A stretch of DNA of 64,000 nt, taken from positions 1,505,001 through 1,569,000 of the forward strand of contig JAWDGP010001473.1 in NCBI GenBank assembly GCA_033675545.1, given 5' to 3'. Numbering within the stretch: position 1 is the first letter of the stretch; the number at the start of each line of letters is the position of its first letter. The translations under genes and the position numbers were made by a program. Shown one piece after another: positions 1-64,000 of the stretch. The stretch is from Elysia crispata. Lineage: Eukaryota > Mollusca > Gastropoda > Plakobranchidae. Under the pieces are notes generated by a model that saw only the letters and a program-made list of their open reading frames with translations, searched no databases and was not told the DNA's origin.

Positions 1-183
1 CTGCAGACCATGGCCATTGACAGACCTTCTTCGTCTGACTTTATTACACGACGAACTAAAGAAACTCATTGACTCTTCAGGTTTTCCAACCCATTGGCAT
101 CAATGTGAAATAACAGGCAACACTCCCCATATAACTACAACACATCCTCTTAACCCAATGGCATCATCATTAATATTGCTAGG

Positions 184-184
<1 letters not shown>
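1..184. other. Unassigned left edge
   Basis: There is a short open frame on the + strand (17 onward) before an ATT microsatellite. Its amino acid mix looks protein-like for about 50 codons, but no motif or splice partner supports a gene. Confidence 0.3.

Positions 185-275
<91 letters not shown>
185..275. repeat. (ATT)n microsatellite
   Basis: About 90 bases of near-perfect ATT triplets. Open frames through it encode only homopolymers and are not genes. Confidence 0.97.
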
Positions 276-305
276 GGTATTGTCATCCTTATCATCATCA
301 TTATC

Positions 306-365
306 GGTAGCAGTAGTGGTAGCAGTAGTAGTAGTAGTAGCAGCAGCAGCAGCAGCAGCAGCAAC

Positions 366-439
<74 letters not shown>

Positions 440-445
440 CAATAG
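306..445. repeat. (GTA/GCA)n compound microsatellite
   Basis: AGT/AGC triplets, starting only 30 bases after the ATT tract, so two expanded triplets sit side by side. Confidence 0.96.
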
Positions 446-572
446 TAGTTGTAGATGTAATTGAATGAAGCAGCACATGCTTAACTGCGTAAGATCAACT
501 TGTGTGAAAGATTGAAGGGGAATGAAATAAAAAGTTCTCAAAATCGTAATTTGCATTAAGTTCGAGAGAGAT

Positions 573-576
<4 letters not shown>

Positions 577-627
<51 letters not shown>

Positions 628-662
628 CAGAGAGAGACACGGAGAGAGTGATAGATAGATAG

Positions 663-746
<84 letters not shown>
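577..746. repeat. Compound (GA)n-(GATA)n-(AT)n-(GA)n repeat
   Basis: A GA tract, a short GATA run, about 44 bases of AT and another GA tract follow directly on each other. The AT core can form a cruciform. Confidence 0.97.
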
Positions 747-747
<1 letters not shown>

Positions 748-1426
748 CCAGTGGAAAAAGGGGGAGGGGGGAAAAGGTGATTGAGTAACTAAGTTCTGAG
801 TCTGCAGTAGTGAACATTGGTGTGAAATTTAAGTGAAAAACAAAATTATAAAACATGTATTTTAGCAAATTTACTTAGTTCTGCCTGGGCTTTTGATTTT
901 TTAACGGAACTCACGACTAAATGACATTCCCTATGTTTTTGTAAAGTTACTGATGAAGCCAATGGAAGCAAAACGTCGGCTATGTAAAGTGCAATAATTA
1001 GTTCATTGTCCTTGAGTTCAAGTTGAAACTGTTTTACTTTTTTTTTTTAATTACGCGTGACGTATGTAATATTTTTGTAAAAAAAAATCCAAAATCTTTT
1101 GAACCCAAGTCTGCTTTAAAAAATTAGTGATCAACTATCACAGCGTATATTTCTGTGATTATCATTTTCTGTTTCATATTCTTTATCAAATATAGTTTAT
1201 TTGCTCCATTTAGTTTATTTTTGGTGTTTTGGAGTTTCTTAACTGTTTTGGCGATCAATAAATTCTTAAAATAAAAAGTTTATATTGATCATCCCAATTT
1301 TTAACAATTTCATACGTCAGAGATGTTCTATCCTAGGCCTCATAAGCTGTGCATTCCTAGATCCTCAGATGCCATTGATATGTTTTTATTGTGTTGAGAC
1401 GAGCTTGAGCTATATTTTCACCTCAA

Positions 1427-1461
<35 letters not shown>

Positions 1462-4222
1462 TTATCTCTTTATCCATCTTTCACTGATTCCAAATAACAA
1501 TTTGTCATTAATATAACCTAATGAAATTATTTGGTGGAAGAAATTAACGTAATACAAGTTTTCATATTTTCCTCGAGATTCAGCTCTTCTAATTTAAATC
1601 TATGTTATTTTTTGTTTGTTTTTGCTTTTTTAATAACACTCCCTTTTTATTAAAAAAGAAGAGGATGCAAATAATTATTAGAGTAGATTTACAACCATTT
1701 ATGCTTTATGTAATAAAGTACACTATTCCCGTGCAATCATATTTACGCCGGACTAGTGACTGTGTAGGGCGCAGGAGTCAGTTGACACAAAATGGGCTTG
1801 GAATTTAGGCCCACTGCACTTCCGTCTTCCGCTGTCACCGCTGTGTAACATTTTACCTGAGTTGAGGGTGACGCGATTTGACTGAAAAGGTGTGTAGTGT
1901 TTCTTTAAACTAATTTCGTTTTTCCCTTCTTTAGTTATCATATATGGTATGTGTCTTAGCGTGATAATAAAAAAATTCGGACCAGATCTGTTCCCTTCAC
2001 GAATGGTAAATTACTGCAAATTTGTGAGGAAGAGGTGAAATCTATGTTGTTACTTTTGAACTGCTTCCGTATTCTAATATAGATAGATCTATCCACCTGT
2101 GTCTAAATTTAGCTTCGCTATGGCCACGGTGAGAACTTTATAAATTGTAATATCTCGTTTGTTGATCTGTGATGGTTCACTTGGTCAATGACTTGTCTTT
2201 GATGTTTGGACTTTTCTTCTCTAGCTTTTTTAAACTACTATGTTAGCAGTATCCGTATTTTTTAACAATTAGTGTCTTCATTTAGTAGAATCGAAGGGGT
2301 TAAAGCCTTTTTCGAAGGAATATCATAAAATTCCTAAATTTCACCAATCGATTTGCGAAAGCTCGTTTCTTAACACTTGAAAAACATATACATCACTGAA
2401 CAAAATCTTGGGAACGCGTTATCCTTAAGTTAAAAAATTTAACCGTTTCTCTATCTCTCATAATTTTAATGTTTCCCCAACTTAAGATCAATATGTAGAT
2501 TTAAATATCTAGTTATCGTATAAGGAACCGTCTTATGGAGAGACTCAGAAATCAGATTTATTGGCAAAAGAAAACTGCAAGGGAACAGTTAGAGAAATTC
2601 CCGCGAGATCGAAACTGAAAATGAGATTATCTTGCATTCACATCAGGTTTACATTGTACTTTCTTCTGTGGCATAACAGCAGGTACCTCGCCTGCTTCAT
2701 CCCTGCCCTGTTTTTTTGTTACTTTTTTTTCTTCTCATAGTTTTTTAAATATATTCTAGGAACTAAAATTTAACTGAATGCCATTCCTTACGTCGTCACA
2801 ATTATCAGTTTACTTTGTTTTTCCTTTTTACACCTTTCATTTCTCTCTTCTATCCCTGTTATTGTTTTGATCATTTTGATGTAATTTCAAAATGTTTTTC
2901 CTCAGGTTTTTTTTTAATATTTAAATTGTAACGCAAATGATTTCTTTAAATATGAAAAAGCTATTTACAACACTCTTAGTCTCGATAAAGTGTTAAAAAC
3001 TGCAATGCTGTTGACAGAATAATGTTCATTACTATTAAGAATGAGATAAAAATGAATTTGAGAAGAAAGAAGGATAGAATTGTCCTGGATACAATATCAG
3101 AATTTAAGCACTATTACAAAACATTTACTTGAATTGATAGGTGGCAATTAAAAATATTTATTTTTTAGTCGAGGAAGAAACATTAGTCATCTGAAATGAG
3201 CATGTAAAGAGAGGACTTTTGAGGAAGATTTATGAAGCCAAGGAATATGGTATGAACTACAAGAGAACAGAACAAGATCTCCTAAGATTAAAAAAATAAC
3301 AAAAAATTTCAAGGGAAGTTTTAGTAAACGTACTTTGGACATAAAGAAAATAATTCCAGTCATATTGTAAAATAAAGTTTGTGATTCATCTCAAATCATA
3401 GGCCCTAACGAGCTTGATGATATTCAAACGAAAAGTTGTGTTACGTGGATGAGATACATGGATTTAAAATGAATAATTATATCAGTGCGGCATGCAAACG
3501 TTCGATGAACATTCATAGGAAACTAAGAAAAGGGCAATGCTAAAAGATAGAGCAATCAACAATGATGTCAGTACTAAACACAATGCTAAAATTTAAAGCT
3601 TCAGAACTTGCATGGTAGCGATTTCAAGGGAAACAAAGAGGCGAAAATTTTACATGTTTCAAGTGCTACACTATTGCCAATCCCGTATGCTTCTGTGACT
3701 GTGAGGGATGGATGAAAATCAAATGAAGGGAAGATACATTAGAATTATCATGTAATTTGGAAAACAGCATGGCTCGGACTGGAAGAATCTTTCGTTCAAA
3801 AAAGAGGGTGGAATGGAATCTTTAGATGATTTTTGGGTTTGTCGAAAGTGAGAATAAATTACATCGCCTGTGGCGAAGTAAGACCTCGCCAATAACAGCA
3901 CTGCTCTGTGAGTGGGAAAAAAAATGAAAAAAGGAAGATAACAAAGCGTGTTGATATATCAATTTAGCAAGAATAAAGTAAGGCCAGAATAAAAAACAAC
4001 AGCTTTGATATTTCATTCACAGCATTCAGTCTTGTCTTAGCTAAGCAATACCTGTACATGTAGTACATGCACTACATGCTGTCAGCAGTGACTGTTCGCA
4101 GCTGCAGTGCGTCGACTATCATGTTGGACATTGTAGCAGCCCGGGCCATGGTTACAAGTACCAAGGTTCTAATTTTGATATTTTATCATAAAAAAGCACA
4201 ACTTTCAAATTTTGGACAGATT
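747..4222. other. Upstream non-coding region
   Basis: AT-rich sequence with a small CT tract (1432-1459) and the CpG-richer patch described separately. I see no coding exon, recognisable element or RNA gene. Confidence 0.4.
1740..2128 (+). promoter_or_regulatory. Possible promoter and untranslated first exon of the cadherin gene
   Basis: This stretch is richer in CpG than its surroundings (about 1745-1875) and ends in a good donor, CACG|GTGAGA at 2129. An acceptor just before coding exon 1 (5307-5308) needs some upstream donor, and this is a plausible one. There is no transcript evidence, so this is inference only. Confidence 0.2.
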
Positions 4223-4331
<109 letters not shown>

Positions 4332-5308
4332 ATATGTGCTGCCTGATCTACTCACCGTCTAAGGTTCATGTAGTTGATTTAACAATAAACGTCTAAATCA
4401 TATTACACAGCGGGATGTCTTCATCTTTCACGTCTTATGTTGTATGTCTTTAAATAATGCAACGAAGATAACTCCGAATGAGTGATTGTCCTTCCTTTGT
4501 GTCGTTCAATTGTGTGCCATCATCATTCTTATGATTAGCCTAGGAAAGTACATAGTAGATTCGAACGAAAGATGAAAAATCACTACACCTAGGCTTGACC
4601 ATCAATTTAGATGAAATTCAAGTATGCTGCAGTCCATCAAAAACGTCATTGAATTTACTGCACTTGCCGAAAGCGCTGTTTTTAGTTTAGTTTTTTTTTA
4701 AAGTTTTTCGTCCATCGATTAATCCGAGAATGGGGAAATTGTCTTGCTGGTTCTTAGAAATTTGTGACGCCTATCTACCCACCCCAAGTCTCTCGCAGTG
4801 AGGGTAGTAAGAGGAATTCAAGAAAGCGTGAGCGCCAACTTATCTCAAGTCAGACCTAACTTCTTGAAGTTTTTATGTTGGGTAGGATGAGCTCCACAAT
4901 TTTGAATAAATTGCATTGTGTTCAGATTTGAAACCTCAAGTGATTGCCGAAACTAAATACAAACTAGTGAATTCTCGAGCTGTCACTGCAATTTAAGCAA
5001 TTAAATTGGTCGTTTTCCTCAGATCTGTTTTAATTAAATTTCTTCATATCTTTGCATCTTTTTAATTGAGCTTGTCGTAACTTTTATCTGCTTGCATTGG
5101 ACTATGAATTTCCTATGGCGTATGGAATAATAATTACATTGTAATAAAAACTTGGAAAGATCTTGGGCTTATCATTATTTTTTTTACAGACCAGCATGGT
5201 GGATCATTATTTCTTGCTTTTAGACAAGCGCCTCTGCCTGACTTCTCACATTAAAAAAAAATTAGTAGCCAACAATACTCACTGATTTGCTTGTTTCCTT
5301 TGTTACAG
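4332..5308. other. Non-coding, probable 5' intron
   Basis: No gene or element recognised. It ends in a pyrimidine-rich tract and AG (5307-5308) that probably is the acceptor of the first coding exon. Confidence 0.4.
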
Positions 5309-5443
5309 AAACGTAAATACAGAGCTTTCAATGCGATATGAACAGGCAAAAATATATCTGCAAAGACTAGCATTATTTTATGAAAATTAAATTAAGTATA
5401 ACTTCAGCACACCTCGGCTTATAAACAGAAGACATTTTGATGT

Positions 5444-63781
<58,338 letters not shown>

Positions 63782-64000
63782 GTGGGTTGCTGAAAGAAGT
63801 TGATTACTTGTATTCAAGTTAGATGAGTTGATCTTCATTTGCGTTGATTTAATACTCTATAATCAGAACAAGCCTCTCCATGATTCAGTTTAAATTATTG
63901 GCTGTGTAGACTTTACTATCCATACTCAGACCTTCACCTGTCCCGTAAAATCAGTTGTGTTGAAATCTATTTTAACTCAATGTAAATCATCAATCTTTTC
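63782..64000. other. Start of intron 29
   Basis: If the GTGGGT donor is used, the window ends inside the following intron. An in-frame stop is reached at about 63,820 if it is not. Confidence 0.5.

Noticed and set aside
17-180. Open frame at the left edge with protein-like composition
   Set aside because: Too short, no splice partner and no recognisable family; kept only as unassigned sequence.
150-868. Long open frames encoding homopolymers of Tyr, Thr, Leu or Asn
   Set aside because: They are readings through ATT, GTA and GA microsatellites and have no start context, splice signals or domain.

Overview
The window is eukaryotic, AT-rich genomic DNA. It is dominated by one large intron-rich gene on the + strand that encodes a many-repeat cadherin. 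Introns of 0.2-7 kb with canonical GT-AG borders, abundant simple repeats, and several classes of animal transposon point to an invertebrate. A mollusc, probably a gastropod, is my best guess, but no sequence feature proves the taxon.

Layout: 1-5.3 kb is non-coding, rich in triplet and dinucleotide microsatellites, and may hold the promoter and an untranslated first exon. From 5,444 to 63,781 I can join 29 coding exons with matching splice phases into one open frame of about 1,657 codons. It starts with a signal peptide and a furin-type RSRR site, then has 14 complete extracellular cadherin (EC) repeats and the start of a 15th. The gene runs off the right edge, so the transmembrane and cytoplasmic parts are not seen. 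No exon carries a frameshift or stop.

The introns have been heavily colonised. Intron 4 holds a decayed non-LTR retrotransposon (9.5-11.3 kb). Intron 7 holds a 3.6-kb DNA element with terminal inverted repeats and a minus-strand, broken protein that I do not recognise as a named transposase family (13.4-17.0 kb). Intron 8 holds a frameshifted Mutator-like transposase (19.3-22.5 kb), with an apparently intact mariner element (22.5-23.9 kb) inserted just after it. Intron 16 holds a Gypsy-like gag/protease fragment. Intron 21 holds a minus-strand Gypsy-like relic, itself hit by a TTAA-flanked MITE that carries four near-palindromic GGGTCA-N3-TGACCC boxes. Other TTAA-flanked, piggyBac-like short elements lie in introns 15, 19 and 25.

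Functionally the window is one cell-surface adhesion or recognition gene plus unrelated selfish DNA. Points that stand out are several EC joints lacking the usual calcium-binding linker motif, microsatellites packed against splice acceptors of exons 18 and 19, an intron-1 frame that stays open through a Thr-rich tract into a hydrophobic tail, and the unnamed transposase-like family in intron 7.
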